Source: CAYJPA01 sp964371945 (GTDB taxonomy: Bacteria; Chloroflexota; Chloroflexia; Thermomicrobiales; UBA6265). Taken from it: a stretch of DNA of 64,000 nucleotides. Both the position numbers and the translations under genes were made by a program. Below the pieces are notes generated by a model. The model was not told the origin of the DNA. It saw nothing but the letters and a program-made list of their open reading frames with translations, and ran no database searches. Of this stretch, positions 35,031 through 43,786 are shown in pieces (the stretch's first letter is position 1; each line of letters begins with the position of its first letter). The stretch lies in NCBI GenBank assembly GCA_964371945.1, contig CAYJPA010000002.1:1-64000 (forward strand), read 5' to 3'.

Positions 35031-35125
35031 TCGTCATACGAGTTAACAATATCCGCGTTGTGCATCGCCCGGTGTGCCCAATTCGGCAATCACGAACGTC
35101 CCGTCAGATAATCAAATAACTCTTG

Positions 35126-35172
35126 TGGACTGCACCCATCTGACCGTGATTCGGTCAAATGGGTGCAGTCCA
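35126..35172. repeat. Long near-perfect hairpin
   Basis: TGGACTGCACCCAT (35126-35139) pairs with ATGGGTGCAGTCCA (35159-35172), extended by TGACC/GGTCA inside; only one mismatch in 19 pairs, with a 7-nt loop. The TGGACTGCACCC end resembles terminal sequences of some IS3-type elements, so it could be two joined ends, but no transposase is near. It is too long and loop-poor for a typical terminator, and no U-tract follows. Confidence 0.6.
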
Positions 35173-35374
35173 GAGCCCTCGCAATGGCTTTGTGACCTCA
35201 GGCTCGGGTTTCAACCTGAGCCAATGCTGGGTGCGCTAATGAGCTTAGAATCATCAACATCAGCAAATTTTGAACTATCCATTATATATAATATCATTTA
35301 TCGATCCGCAACAATCGACCGCACTTTTACGGTATCGACAAACTCAACTCAACACGCTTGCACATCCCTCAACG

Positions 35375-35404
35375 TGTGACATTTTGTGACATTCTGTGAC
35401 ATCC
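35375..35404. repeat. Three 10-bp direct repeats in an AT-rich patch
   Basis: TGTGACATTT, TGTGACATTC and TGTGACATCC stand in tandem (35375-35404), helically phased. They follow an unusually AT-rich stretch (about 35255-35340, with TATATATAATAT) in this GC-rich sequence. They lie just past the stop of the minus-strand M29-like gene. The meaning is unknown; a protein-binding site is possible. Confidence 0.5.
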
Positions 35405-35414
35405 TGCCGATGCC

Positions 35415-36401
35415 TCACCCCTCGAACCACCTCTCCACCAATTCCCCGTCCTTGATAATGACCTCGCCATCCAGCGTCAATGTCGGCTCCCGATATACAA
35501 AATCGAGGTGAATCGGGGCCGAGCTAGTGCCGCCGAAAAAGATGTTCGAACCGAGCGCGATATGCCCCGTCCCCGCCACCCCCTCATCCTCCACGATCAC
35601 CCCTCGGATGATTCCCTCTGGATTGAGTCCGAACGCAAGCTCCGCCAGGGTGTAGGCGTCCTTGTGATCGGCGGCGTCAAGCGCCTTGCAAATCCGCTTG
35701 GCGGCCTCTCCGCCCTTGATCGAAATCGCCTCGCCGCCCACGACCTCGATCCGTAGAGGCTCTTCCAACACACCGGCAATCGACGCGCTGGCATCAATCA
35801 CCAGCATTCCGACCCCGCTGCCCTCGATCGGGGCAATGAACGATTCGATATCCGGGCATCCGGTGCGCTCTCCGGGATTACGCGCCATTCCGGTGATCGG
35901 CACAGCTACTCTTCGGCCCAACCGGATGCGGATATCGGTGCCTCCGGGCGCGGTAACGTGAGCTTCGTCTCCAACGGTCATCAATTCAGCCAACCGGTAT
36001 GCGCGAGGCGCCAGCTTCTCGAAATCCGCGAACACCCCGCCCTTGCGAAGCACATCCGGTACATAAGCGGTCATCGCCAGAAAGCGCGCGCCGTTCTCCG
36101 CCGCAAACCTCACCGCATTCGTGTGATAGATCGCACCGGAGGTCGGCGCCAGGATGACATCCGTGGCCAGCATCGCCGCCGCGACTTCGTCTGGCGGTTC
36201 GGCGCCCGAAGGTACCGGATCGGTCACGATCACCGTCGGAATACCGCCGGCTTCGATCACAGCTTGTTCGACCGCTCTCCGGATCGACTCGGGACGATCC
36301 GTGTCGGACACGATCAGCACGCGTTCACCGCTCTTCACGCCCGCGCAAACGCTCACGATCCTGCGCGCCCCGGGCATCAATGTGTCGTCGATCTGCTCCA
36401 T
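35415..36401 (-). CDS. M29-type aminopeptidase-like / NicX-like metalloprotein
   Basis: A 328-residue protein with features of the aminopeptidase T (M29) and 2,5-dihydroxypyridine dioxygenase (NicX) superfamily: PGARRIVSVCAGVKSGERVL, LAPTSGAIYHTN, DEAHVTAPGGTDIRI, and a C-terminal AELAFGLNPEGI, VVEDEGVAGTGHIALGSN, HLDFVYREPT. Glu and His in these last motifs are the family metal ligands. It may be a peptidase or a dioxygenase, the context favouring peptide breakdown. ATG 36401 has GGAG about 9 nt upstream. It ends the operon of a peptide importer and M24 peptidase. Confidence 0.7.
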   Translation of the reverse strand: MEQIDDTLMPGARRIVSVCAGVKSGERVLIVSDTDRPESIRRAVEQAVIEAGGIPTVIVTDPVPSGAEPPDEVAAAMLATDVILAPTSGAIYHTNAVRFAAENGARFLAMTAYVPDVLRKGGVFADFEKLAPRAYRLAELMTVGDEAHVTAPGGTDIRIRLGRRVAVPITGMARNPGERTGCPDIESFIAPIEGSGVGMLVIDASASIAGVLEEPLRIEVVGGEAISIKGGEAAKRICKALDAADHKDAYTLAELAFGLNPEGIIRGVIVEDEGVAGTGHIALGSNIFFGGTSSAPIHLDFVYREPTLTLDGEVIIKDGELVERWFEG

Positions 36402-36424
36402 CGATTGATCTCCATCTGTTTCAC

Positions 36425-37315
36425 TTAGCGGCGAGCAACCGGATCGGCCGCGTCGCGCAATCCATCCCCGACCAGATTGAACCCCAGCACGGTGAGCGCG
36501 ATCCCGACCCCCGGAAAAATCCCGATATAGGTGTGGTCGAGGATGTACTTCTGCGCGTCGGCCAGCATCCGCCCCCACTCCGAGGTCGGCGGCTGCGCGC
36601 CGAGTCCGAGAAACCCGAGCGCGGAGACGAGCAGGATCGCACTGCCGATGCCAATTGTCGCCTGCACGATCAACGGCGTGACGATGTTCGGCAGGATATG
36701 ACGGATCATGATCGTGGAATCGCTCGCGCCAAGCGCCTTTGCGGCTTCGACATACTCCGTGCGCTTCACCGACAGCGTCGATCCCCGCGCCAACCGGGCG
36801 TAGTTCGGCAATCCCACAAATCCGGCGGCCAGCATCGCCGAGCTCAAACCGGGACCCAGGCGGGCGGCGATCGTGATCGCCAGCAAAATCGCCGGCAGCG
36901 CGAGTATGAGATCGATGGCCGCCATGAGCGTGAGCCCAACCCGGCCCTCGAAAAACCCCGCGATCAATCCGATCGTCGTCCCGATGGCAATCCCGACCAT
37001 TACCGAGATCACGCCCGACAACAGTGAGATTCGAGCGCCATTGACCGTTCGGGAAAAGATGTCGCGCCCGAGCTCATCGGTGCCGAACCAGTGATCGAGA
37101 TTCGGCTGGCTGAAGCGAATCCGCACGTTCTGTGCTTTGGGGCTCTCCGCAAACACAGGCGCTACGGTCGCGAGCCCGATCAACGCCAGTAGCAAGATCG
37201 CGCCGGCGACGGCACCTTTGTTTCGGGAAAAGCGGCTGAGGAAACTCGGCCCGCGGGGGATCGCGTCGTTTTCAGCTGCATCAGCCAGAGTTCTTACCGC
37301 CACGGTCGCCATCAT
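36425..37315 (-). CDS. Peptide/opine-type ABC permease, DppC-like
   Basis: A 296-residue inner-membrane permease with the N-terminal extracytoplasmic loop RFSQPNLDHWFGTDELGRDI and an EAA-loop region (EYVEAAKALGASDSTIMIRHILPN). The family works with DppB-type permeases, a binding protein and two ATPases. The ATG at 37315 overlaps the upstream permease stop (ATGA). Several hydrophobic segments are visible (AGAILLLALIGLATVAPV, ISVMVGIAIGTTIGLIAGF). ATPase genes are not nearby, so they may be elsewhere. Confidence 0.9.
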   Translation of the reverse strand: MMATVAVRTLADAAENDAIPRGPSFLSRFSRNKGAVAGAILLLALIGLATVAPVFAESPKAQNVRIRFSQPNLDHWFGTDELGRDIFSRTVNGARISLLSGVISVMVGIAIGTTIGLIAGFFEGRVGLTLMAAIDLILALPAILLAITIAARLGPGLSSAMLAAGFVGLPNYARLARGSTLSVKRTEYVEAAKALGASDSTIMIRHILPNIVTPLIVQATIGIGSAILLVSALGFLGLGAQPPTSEWGRMLADAQKYILDHTYIGIFPGVGIALTVLGFNLVGDGLRDAADPVARR

Positions 37316-38316
37316 CGGTACCGGATGCGGGGATCGACCACGGCATACAGCAAGTCGACCGTCAGATTGATCAGAATGAAGATGGCGCCGAAGAGCAGCA
37401 CGACCCCTTGGGTCACCTGGTAGTCGCGCGCGGCGATCGCATCGACCGTCAGCTTGCCGACGCCGGGCCACGCGAAAACGGTCTCAGTCACGACCGCGCC
37501 GCCGAGCATGCCCCCGAATTCCAGTCCGACCACGGTCAACACCGGAATCATCGCGTTGCGATAAGCATGCCCAAAGACGACCGCTCGCTCCCGCAATCCC
37601 TTCGCCCGCGCCGTCCGGATATAGTCGAGTCCCAGCGTTTCGATCATCGCCGCGCGGGTCATCCGGGCAATGATCGCCGCCGGCCAGCCGGCAAGCGTCA
37701 ACGCCGGCAGCGCCATATGCCGGGCGCTATCTTTGAAGACCACCCAATCGCCGTGAATCAACGAATTGAGCACCAGGAAATGCGCGGACGGATCAGCGCC
37801 GAGCCGCGGATTGACGCGTCCGGAGATCGGCAGCCACTCGAGCCAGAGTCCGAAGACAATGATCATCGAGAGCCCGAGCCAGAATGTGGGAATCGAAACC
37901 CCGAGCAGCGCCACGAAGGTGCTGGAGTAATCGAACCAGGAATTGCGCCGAATCCCGGCGAGCGTGCCCGCCACCAGGCCGATCAGCGTGCCGATGAACA
38001 TCGCCATCACCGCCAGCTCGACCGTCGCCGGAAAGCGCGCAAAAACTTCCTCTGCCACTGGGGCATTCGAACGATACGACCGCCCAAAATCGCCGATCAA
38101 GGCATGACCGAGAAAATCGCCGTATTGGACGATCAACGGCCTATCGAGCCCCATCTCGTGCCGCAGCTCAGCGATCGACTCGGTATCGGCACGCGCGCCG
38201 AGCTTCAATTCCGCGGGATCGCCGCCGGCCGAATGGAGCATCAGGAAAACGATGATCGTAATCCCAATCAGGATCGGGATCGCGAGCAGCAGCCGTCTCA
38301 AGATGTAATTGGCCAT
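37312..38316 (-). CDS. Peptide/opine-type ABC permease, DppB-like
   Basis: A 334-residue membrane protein. It starts MANYILRRLLLAIPILIGIT, the DppB-type first helix, followed by the GDFGRSY loop motif, the EAA-loop region (LGLDYIRTARAKGL) and membrane helices through VLLFGAIFILINLTVDLLY. It forms the transmembrane pore with the DppC-like partner, with which it overlaps at the stop. It is in the same minus-strand run as the M24 peptidase. The substrate is probably a short peptide or a related amino compound. Confidence 0.9.
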   Translation of the reverse strand: MANYILRRLLLAIPILIGITIIVFLMLHSAGGDPAELKLGARADTESIAELRHEMGLDRPLIVQYGDFLGHALIGDFGRSYRSNAPVAEEVFARFPATVELAVMAMFIGTLIGLVAGTLAGIRRNSWFDYSSTFVALLGVSIPTFWLGLSMIIVFGLWLEWLPISGRVNPRLGADPSAHFLVLNSLIHGDWVVFKDSARHMALPALTLAGWPAAIIARMTRAAMIETLGLDYIRTARAKGLRERAVVFGHAYRNAMIPVLTVVGLEFGGMLGGAVVTETVFAWPGVGKLTVDAIAARDYQVTQGVVLLFGAIFILINLTVDLLYAVVDPRIRYR

Positions 38317-38334
38317 TTCGACTGTCGTTTCCTC

Positions 38335-39564
38335 TTATCTGGGTTCTATGGAAAGTTTGAAAGGCAGCTGGTCAATCGCTTTGTGACCATCTTCAGACAC
38401 CAGAATCATCCGTTCGAGCTGGAATGCGCCAACCCCGAAAACGTAATAGGGCAATTCCAGACTGAGAACCATCCCGGGAACGATGCGGCGGTACTCGTCC
38501 GCTGAGATGAATGGCGGCTCTTCGAAATTCTGGGTCAATCCGACACTGTGACCCAGATGTCCGCGACTGTAGTTCGTGAACCCTGCCGCGTGCATCGAGG
38601 CCGTTCCCGCCGCGTGAATCTCCGCAAGTTTCACGCCGGGTCGGATCGTCTCCTGGGCAGCCTCGAGCGCACTCCGAAGGGCATCGTAGATCGCTTGTTG
38701 ATCCTTGGTTGGTTCGAACGCGACTGTCCGCCCGATGTCGCTGTGATATCCACCGACGTCAACCTGCATGTCGAACTTGATCGTTTGACCTGGCGCGACG
38801 ACGCCCGGGCTATCGATCCCCATTCCGATGCTGGCGGCGCCCTCGGCCTGCCGAAACGCGTCATACCGCGCTTCGGCCACGACCCGCTCATGAACCGCTA
38901 CTTGGTAGAGCGAGTTGACCGCCGCCGCGCTCTGTCCAAACGCAAGGCGATCAATCGCTCCTACGATGCCCGCCTCAGTGAGCTCGCCGGCAAGACGAAG
39001 GAGTGTGATCTCATCGTCATCTTTGATCGCGCGGAGATCGTCGAAGATATCTCCCGCCTCGATGAGCGTCACATGCGGCAGCCGGTGGCGAAGCCGCGCG
39101 AACGACGCCTCAGGCAACACCGCAAGCTCAATACCGATCCGGCCGTTCTCTGGCGCGACCGAAGCAACAGCCTCGGCCACGCGATCGAACACCTCGCCAA
39201 GATCAAACTGAGCCGGCCGGCCGGCGCTCTCTGGACGAGCGCTGCGAACGCGCTGATCGACCGAACCGCCGCTCTGGTCACGAACATCGATCGACTCGGT
39301 CCAAATTTGAAAAGTCAGATGCCTGAACAAAGGACGCACCGACGGGTCGCCGCCAAAATCGCCCGTCACAACCGCGAGATCGCCATTCCCGTTTACCGCC
39401 GCTGAGAAGAGTCCGGGGGTCCGCCAGTGAGTCGCGATGTAGTTGTAGTGACCGGAGATGTAGCCGGCATTCTCAGGCGTCAATACCAAGAGCGCGTCGA
39501 GACTGCGCGCGCTCAGAGCAGTTCGAAGGCGCTCCGCCCGGTTTGCCCCTTCATACCAGGTCAT
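38335..39564 (-). CDS. M24-family metallopeptidase (Xaa-Pro dipeptidase-like)
   Basis: A 409-residue protein with an N-terminal creatinase-type domain and a pita-bread domain. The five metal ligands can be placed: D in KFDMQVDVGG, D in YHSDIGRTV, H in GHLGHSVGL, E in LSLELPYYVF and E in FQLERMI. It hydrolyses dipeptides with proline or, in some relatives, creatine or other N-substituted glycines. The start ATG overlaps the aminotransferase stop by 4 nt (ATGA). It is followed by the two permeases, so imported peptides are probably its substrate. Confidence 0.88.
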   Translation of the reverse strand: MTWYEGANRAERLRTALSARSLDALLVLTPENAGYISGHYNYIATHWRTPGLFSAAVNGNGDLAVVTGDFGGDPSVRPLFRHLTFQIWTESIDVRDQSGGSVDQRVRSARPESAGRPAQFDLGEVFDRVAEAVASVAPENGRIGIELAVLPEASFARLRHRLPHVTLIEAGDIFDDLRAIKDDDEITLLRLAGELTEAGIVGAIDRLAFGQSAAAVNSLYQVAVHERVVAEARYDAFRQAEGAASIGMGIDSPGVVAPGQTIKFDMQVDVGGYHSDIGRTVAFEPTKDQQAIYDALRSALEAAQETIRPGVKLAEIHAAGTASMHAAGFTNYSRGHLGHSVGLTQNFEEPPFISADEYRRIVPGMVLSLELPYYVFGVGAFQLERMILVSEDGHKAIDQLPFKLSIEPR

Positions 39565-40784
39565 GGATTTGCTCCCAAGTTTGCGTGTATTCCAAGCGAC
39601 GAGAAAAATCCACTCCGCTCCGAAAAGGAGCGAACCGAATCGATCAGGCGGTCGACATCTCGCTCATTGGTCCAAAAATGGGCGCCGACCCGGACACCGT
39701 ACGCACGGCGTCCCAAAATCACGCCCTGTTGCTGCGCGTGAACGACATACTCGTCATCGACCTCGGCAAGACCAAAGGTGAACGTCACGATCGACGAGCG
39801 ATGCGATTCACGTAGATCGCTCGTGATCCGTACTGGCAGTCCATCGAGCCGTCGGATGACCGAATCCAAGACGAGCCGCGATGCGGCTGTCACCTGAGTC
39901 AAGCCGATCTCTTCCAGGAGTCCGGTCGATTCCGCGAGCGCGCAAACACCGATCCAGTTCAACGCGCCGCCCTGGTACCGCCTGGCGTCCGGAAACCAAT
40001 CGAGTGCATAGTCGGCCGATTGCCAACCCGCTTGCACGCTATATCGACCCGGCGCGGTCGGATAAATGCGTTCCATTGCCCCGGGAGCAACATAGAGCAC
40101 GCCGATGCCGTGCGGTGACATGAGCCACTTGTAGCCAACCGAGAGCACGACATCGATGCCATGGAGTTCAGCTTCGATCGGCAGCACGCCGAGCGATTGA
40201 CTGGCATCGACCACGAACAACATGTCGTTGCCCCGGCAGAGCGTGCTCAACCCCGGCAAGTCGTTTTGAAAGCCGCTCAAATACTCGACATGACTGATCG
40301 CAAGCACCCGCGTGCGAGGCGTGATGGCGGCTTCGATATCGTCGAACAGCGTCGCTACGCCCTCTTTCGGCACCACATTGACGCGGACGCCGAATCGCTC
40401 GAGCGCTTTCCAGGGGTAGACGAAACTGGCGAATTCTCCTGAAACAACGATGACTTCGTCGCACTCGTGCCACTCGATTCCATTGGCGACGGCGGCGGTC
40501 GCGTCCGCGGCATTGGTGAGGAATGCGATCTGTTCCGGCCGGCCTCCGATCAACCGGCCGAGCCGTTCCTGCGCCCGCGCGAGATATTCCTCCCGAGGAG
40601 TAGCCCGCATCTCAGGATCTTCGAGCAGCGCGATCCGTTCCGCCATCACCCGTGCCGACCGGCAAGGCAGCGGAGAATCCGAGGCGTGATTGAAATACGC
40701 GTGCTTCGCGGCCGGGGCAAATTCGCGCTGACGAATCTCGTCGAATTGAGATCCGAGCGGAAGCGACGCTGGATTTTGAGACAT
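39561..40784 (-). CDS. Class V aminotransferase
   Basis: A 407-residue fold-type I PLP enzyme. It shows the family order YFNHASDSPLP, TNAADATAAVANGIEW, the aspartate in LFVVDASQSLGVLP and the PLP lysine in LSVGYKWLMSPHG. Members include isopenicillin-N epimerase-like enzymes, cysteine desulfurases and D-amino-acid or aminoalkyl transferases. No catalytic Cys loop for sulfur transfer is evident. Placement between a peptide-type binding protein and an M24 peptidase suggests processing of an unusual amino acid. ATGA overlap to the next gene. Confidence 0.8.
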   Translation of the reverse strand: MSQNPASLPLGSQFDEIRQREFAPAAKHAYFNHASDSPLPCRSARVMAERIALLEDPEMRATPREEYLARAQERLGRLIGGRPEQIAFLTNAADATAAVANGIEWHECDEVIVVSGEFASFVYPWKALERFGVRVNVVPKEGVATLFDDIEAAITPRTRVLAISHVEYLSGFQNDLPGLSTLCRGNDMLFVVDASQSLGVLPIEAELHGIDVVLSVGYKWLMSPHGIGVLYVAPGAMERIYPTAPGRYSVQAGWQSADYALDWFPDARRYQGGALNWIGVCALAESTGLLEEIGLTQVTAASRLVLDSVIRRLDGLPVRITSDLRESHRSSIVTFTFGLAEVDDEYVVHAQQQGVILGRRAYGVRVGAHFWTNERDVDRLIDSVRSFSERSGFFSSLGIHANLGANP

Positions 40785-40829
40785 GATCCGACCCTAACGA
40801 TGGACGCTGCCACATGCGGCAAAAAGCCG

Positions 40830-40865
40830 CGTGGCGGAGGCAATCGCCTCCGCCACGCAACCTAC
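40830..40865 (-). repeat. REP element, class E, with long GTGGCGGAGGC arms
   Basis: The minus strand begins GTAG (40865-40862), then GTTGCGTGGCGGAGGC and GCCTCCGCCACGC arms, an 11-bp perfect stem. It lies between the binding-protein gene and the aminotransferase. It could be a terminator or attenuator as well as a REP. Confidence 0.65.
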
Positions 40866-40879
40866 CGCACTTCTAGGGA

Positions 40880-42547
40880 TTACGCGAGATCGACGTCTCG
40901 CAGCACGATGTTGCCAACCGGCGAAAGCAACAGGTTTTGCACATTTCTGGCAGTGCCGATCGCCCGGCTCGGGTAGCCGAGAATGACTTTGATGGCATCC
41001 TGCAAAATGAGCTGCTGTGCTTCTAGATAGATTCCGGCGCGAACCGCGGGATCCGACTCCAATTGCGCCTGAGTATTGAGCTCATTCACCCGGTCATTCT
41101 TGTAGCCGAGCCGGGTTTCAGCTCGCGGCGCGGTGAAGAGCGAGTACATCACGTTGTCAGGGTCGCCGTTGTCCCACGTCCAGTCATTCAGGAACGCGGT
41201 CGCCTCGCTGGCGTTGAGCGCGGCGAAGAACTCGGCATCCGGGAGTGAAAGCAGGTTCGCTTTGATGCCTACCGCATCGAGATCCGCCTGGATCAACTGA
41301 CCGAGTAGCGGCCAAAAGGAATTGGTGCGGTTGTAGAGGTCGAATGAAATCTCGCCAACTCCGGCTTCAGCGATCAGCGCCTTCGCCTGTTCTGGATCGA
41401 AGCTGTAGACACTCGCCAACGACTCGTCATACCCCGTCAATCCCGGGGCGATCGGCCCAGCGCCGAGGGTGTAGTTGCCGTAAAAAATTACGTCCGCGAT
41501 GTTCTGCTTATTGATCGCGTACTGGACTGCTTCGCGAACGGTTTGATTGTCAAATGGCGCGAGCGTTTGGTTGAATCCCAAAAACTGAACGTTGAGGAAC
41601 GGTCCGGTCACGAGCGTCAGGTTCTCATCTGAGCTGACGGTTTCGACATCCTTGAAGTCGATCTGATTGGCGACATCGACGCCGCCGGTTTTCAGTTCCG
41701 ACAGCCGCACGGTATCGTCCGCGATCGTGCGGAAGACAACCCTGTCGAGCTTCGGACGGCCGCCCCAGTATGCGTCGTTGGCGACGTAGACAAGCTCGAC
41801 ATCCTTCGTCCAGCTTTCAAGTTTGAACGGACCTGTTCCCGCGGCGTACGCGCTGTAATCGTCCTTGTGCTGCTCGAACGCGGTCGGACTGGCAATCGCG
41901 GCCGCAAAGACAGCGAGATTGCCGGGGAGCAAGATGATTGGGCGGTTGAGCGTAATTGTGAGATCGAGATCCCCTGTGGCCGCAATCGACGCGACCTCTG
42001 CAAAGACGATCTCGCGATAAACGAAGTTCTCAGAATAGAGCGGGTGCTCGACATCGAACTGCCGAAGAAAGTTGGTCTCCACTGCCTTGGCATCCAGCCG
42101 CGTGCCGTCATGGAACGTCACATTCGGCCGGATCTTGAACACATAGGTCAGACCATCCTCGGAGGCGGTCCACGATTCGGCCAACGCGGGCTCGATTTCG
42201 GTTCCGCCATTCTTGAAGCGTGTCAGTCCTTCATACAGGTTTTCCGTGATCGGAATGATGTCGCCATAGCCGCTGACGCCGGCCGCGGCGGGGTCGAGCT
42301 GCACCGTTGCTTGCGGGAACGAAACGATCAGCGTTTTGCCACCGTCTTGCGCGGCGAATTCGAATGTGCGCCCGCGGCTGCCGCCGGCCGCCAGTGCCCC
42401 AGATTTGGAAGCGGCAAAGATGGCCGAGGTCATCGATGCAGTCAGTCCAATCTTCGTGCCGGCGGCAAGAAGCTCTCGCCGGTTAATGCTCCCCGCCTTT
42501 AGTTTTTCCACGAGCGCCAGCATCGTTTCCCTATTCATTTCGCTCAT
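40880..42547 (-). CDS. Extracellular solute-binding protein family 5 (peptide/opine importer)
   Basis: A 555-residue exported binding protein. A Tat-like leader region (INRRELLAAGTKIGLTASM) is followed by the family 5 order: TENLYEGLTRF, EPALAESWTASEDGLTYVF, FHDGTRLDAKAVETNF and YGNYTLGAGPIAPGLTGYD. The family captures peptides, nickel or opines for the Dpp/Opp-type importer. ATG 42547 has GGAG 6 nt upstream; an earlier start would add unrelated residues. It heads the operon. A REP separates it from the aminotransferase. Confidence 0.9.
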   Translation of the reverse strand: MSEMNRETMLALVEKLKAGSINRRELLAAGTKIGLTASMTSAIFAASKSGALAAGGSRGRTFEFAAQDGGKTLIVSFPQATVQLDPAAAGVSGYGDIIPITENLYEGLTRFKNGGTEIEPALAESWTASEDGLTYVFKIRPNVTFHDGTRLDAKAVETNFLRQFDVEHPLYSENFVYREIVFAEVASIAATGDLDLTITLNRPIILLPGNLAVFAAAIASPTAFEQHKDDYSAYAAGTGPFKLESWTKDVELVYVANDAYWGGRPKLDRVVFRTIADDTVRLSELKTGGVDVANQIDFKDVETVSSDENLTLVTGPFLNVQFLGFNQTLAPFDNQTVREAVQYAINKQNIADVIFYGNYTLGAGPIAPGLTGYDESLASVYSFDPEQAKALIAEAGVGEISFDLYNRTNSFWPLLGQLIQADLDAVGIKANLLSLPDAEFFAALNASEATAFLNDWTWDNGDPDNVMYSLFTAPRAETRLGYKNDRVNELNTQAQLESDPAVRAGIYLEAQQLILQDAIKVILGYPSRAIGTARNVQNLLLSPVGNIVLRDVDLA

Positions 42548-42741
42548 CTTCTTCTCCGAGATTGTTCGAACAAATGCCGTGGGCCAAAGATCGTGACTCA
42601 GGCTCGTTGGATTCTCACAATAATGGATCAAATTGTCAAGTATAGTTCGGGATAGATCAGCGCCTGGGCAGCATGCCATTGAACAACGATTCTGGGTGGC
42701 GATCGCCTACTGAGGTTAGCAGAGCTCGAATGGTAAGCAGA

Positions 42742-42767
42742 AGCCCCTCTCCCGCGGGAGAGGGGCT
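42742..42767 (-). terminator. Hairpin terminator of hsp20
   Basis: AGCCCCTCTCCC and GGGAGAGGGGCT form a perfect 12-bp stem with almost no loop, just past the Hsp20 stop. A short TTCTGCTT follows on the minus strand. Confidence 0.7.
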
Positions 42768-42785
42768 CGCTCAAAAGTCAGTTCG

Positions 42786-43301
42786 CTATGCAGGTTCAGC
42801 GCCGGCAGCTTGACCGGCTTCAATTGCTTCTGAAGCGCCGCGCACCTTGATTTGGTGCGGCTTGGCGGTTGCGGCCTTAGGCAGTCTCAAGCGCAATATG
42901 CCGTTTTCACTCGTCGCATCAGCTCGGGAGCTGTCGACATCCATCGGGAGCGTAATCGAGCGCTGGAATGTTCCATGCGGTAACTCGTGCAGATACCAGG
43001 TGGCCTCTTTGGCTTCAACCGAGGATGCAACATTCGGCATCTTCCCGGTAAGCGTTACCGTGTTCTGATTGATTGAGATCTCGATCTCGTCGGAACGAAC
43101 ACCGGGCACGACCGCGATGATCACGACCTCATCCTTGTTCGCATAGACGTCAAGCGGTAGCGGCATCCGGCCGGTGCCGTTGCCAGCCACCGTGGACCAC
43201 AAACCGCGAACAGGACTGTTCGCGTTTTCGCTGAAGGCCCGTTCCATCACTTCGCGCAGGCTTACAAACTCGTCGGCGAGACTCGGCAATCGACTAACCA
43301 T
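42786..43301 (-). CDS. Hsp20/alpha-crystallin small heat-shock protein
   Basis: A 171-residue chaperone. The alpha-crystallin domain occupies about 45-145 (MPLPLDVYANKDEVVIIAVV, EISINQNTVTLTGKMP, GTFQRSITLPMDVD, ENGILRLRLPKA). It binds unfolded proteins without ATP and forms oligomers. The C-terminal tail (GQAAGAEPA) lacks the IXI motif found in many. It has its own strong promoter about 80 nt upstream and a terminator, so it is monocistronic. Confidence 0.93.
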   Translation of the reverse strand: MVSRLPSLADEFVSLREVMERAFSENANSPVRGLWSTVAGNGTGRMPLPLDVYANKDEVVIIAVVPGVRSDEIEISINQNTVTLTGKMPNVASSVEAKEATWYLHELPHGTFQRSITLPMDVDSSRADATSENGILRLRLPKAATAKPHQIKVRGASEAIEAGQAAGAEPA

Positions 43302-43387
43302 CTCAACACCCTTTCTCTCTTGGCGCGTTTCCGCCTTTTTTCCACCTCAACGAGCAGCGACTTCCACCGAAGTCCGTCGCAACAAAG

Positions 43388-43427
43388 ACTCTATAACTCT
43401 CCTTCGGAATTGTCAATATCTCTGACA
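43388..43427 (-). promoter_or_regulatory. Housekeeping-type promoter and operator of hsp20
   Basis: The minus strand reads TTGACA (43416-43411), a 17-nt spacer and TAGAGT (43393-43388). The inverted repeat TGTCAGAGATATTGACA (43427-43411) overlaps the -35 box, so a regulator could block it. It is not a CIRCE sequence. The start of hsp20 is about 80 nt downstream. Confidence 0.65.
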
Positions 43428-43786
43428 TACTCCGTATCATTCTTGCTCCCCTACCACACGTCAGACAGCGTGTCTCGCGGCGAGAAGAGTGAGTTTCGAC
43501 CCATCGTCGTGCGACAGTTTGAGAATGAACGGCAAGCAGAATCGGCGCTCTCGCGCTACCATTGACGGGAAGCAGTAGTGATACATCGTTAGCATGAAGG
43601 GCTGGCTCATTGCGGGCGCTGGAAGTAGTCGTGTTGAACAGCTTCCGGTGTCCGAAGGATTCCGCCGCCGTGAACAATCGCGGGACGATGAGCATCCATT
43701 TCAGGATCTAAATACTGACCCCATTGGAGAGCAACGGGATTGGATCAGCGACTGTCGATCAGCTGGATGTGGGAGGAAGCACGCGG

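Noticed and set aside
35126..35172. Intrinsic terminator
   Set aside because: No U-tract on either side and the stem is unusually long for one.
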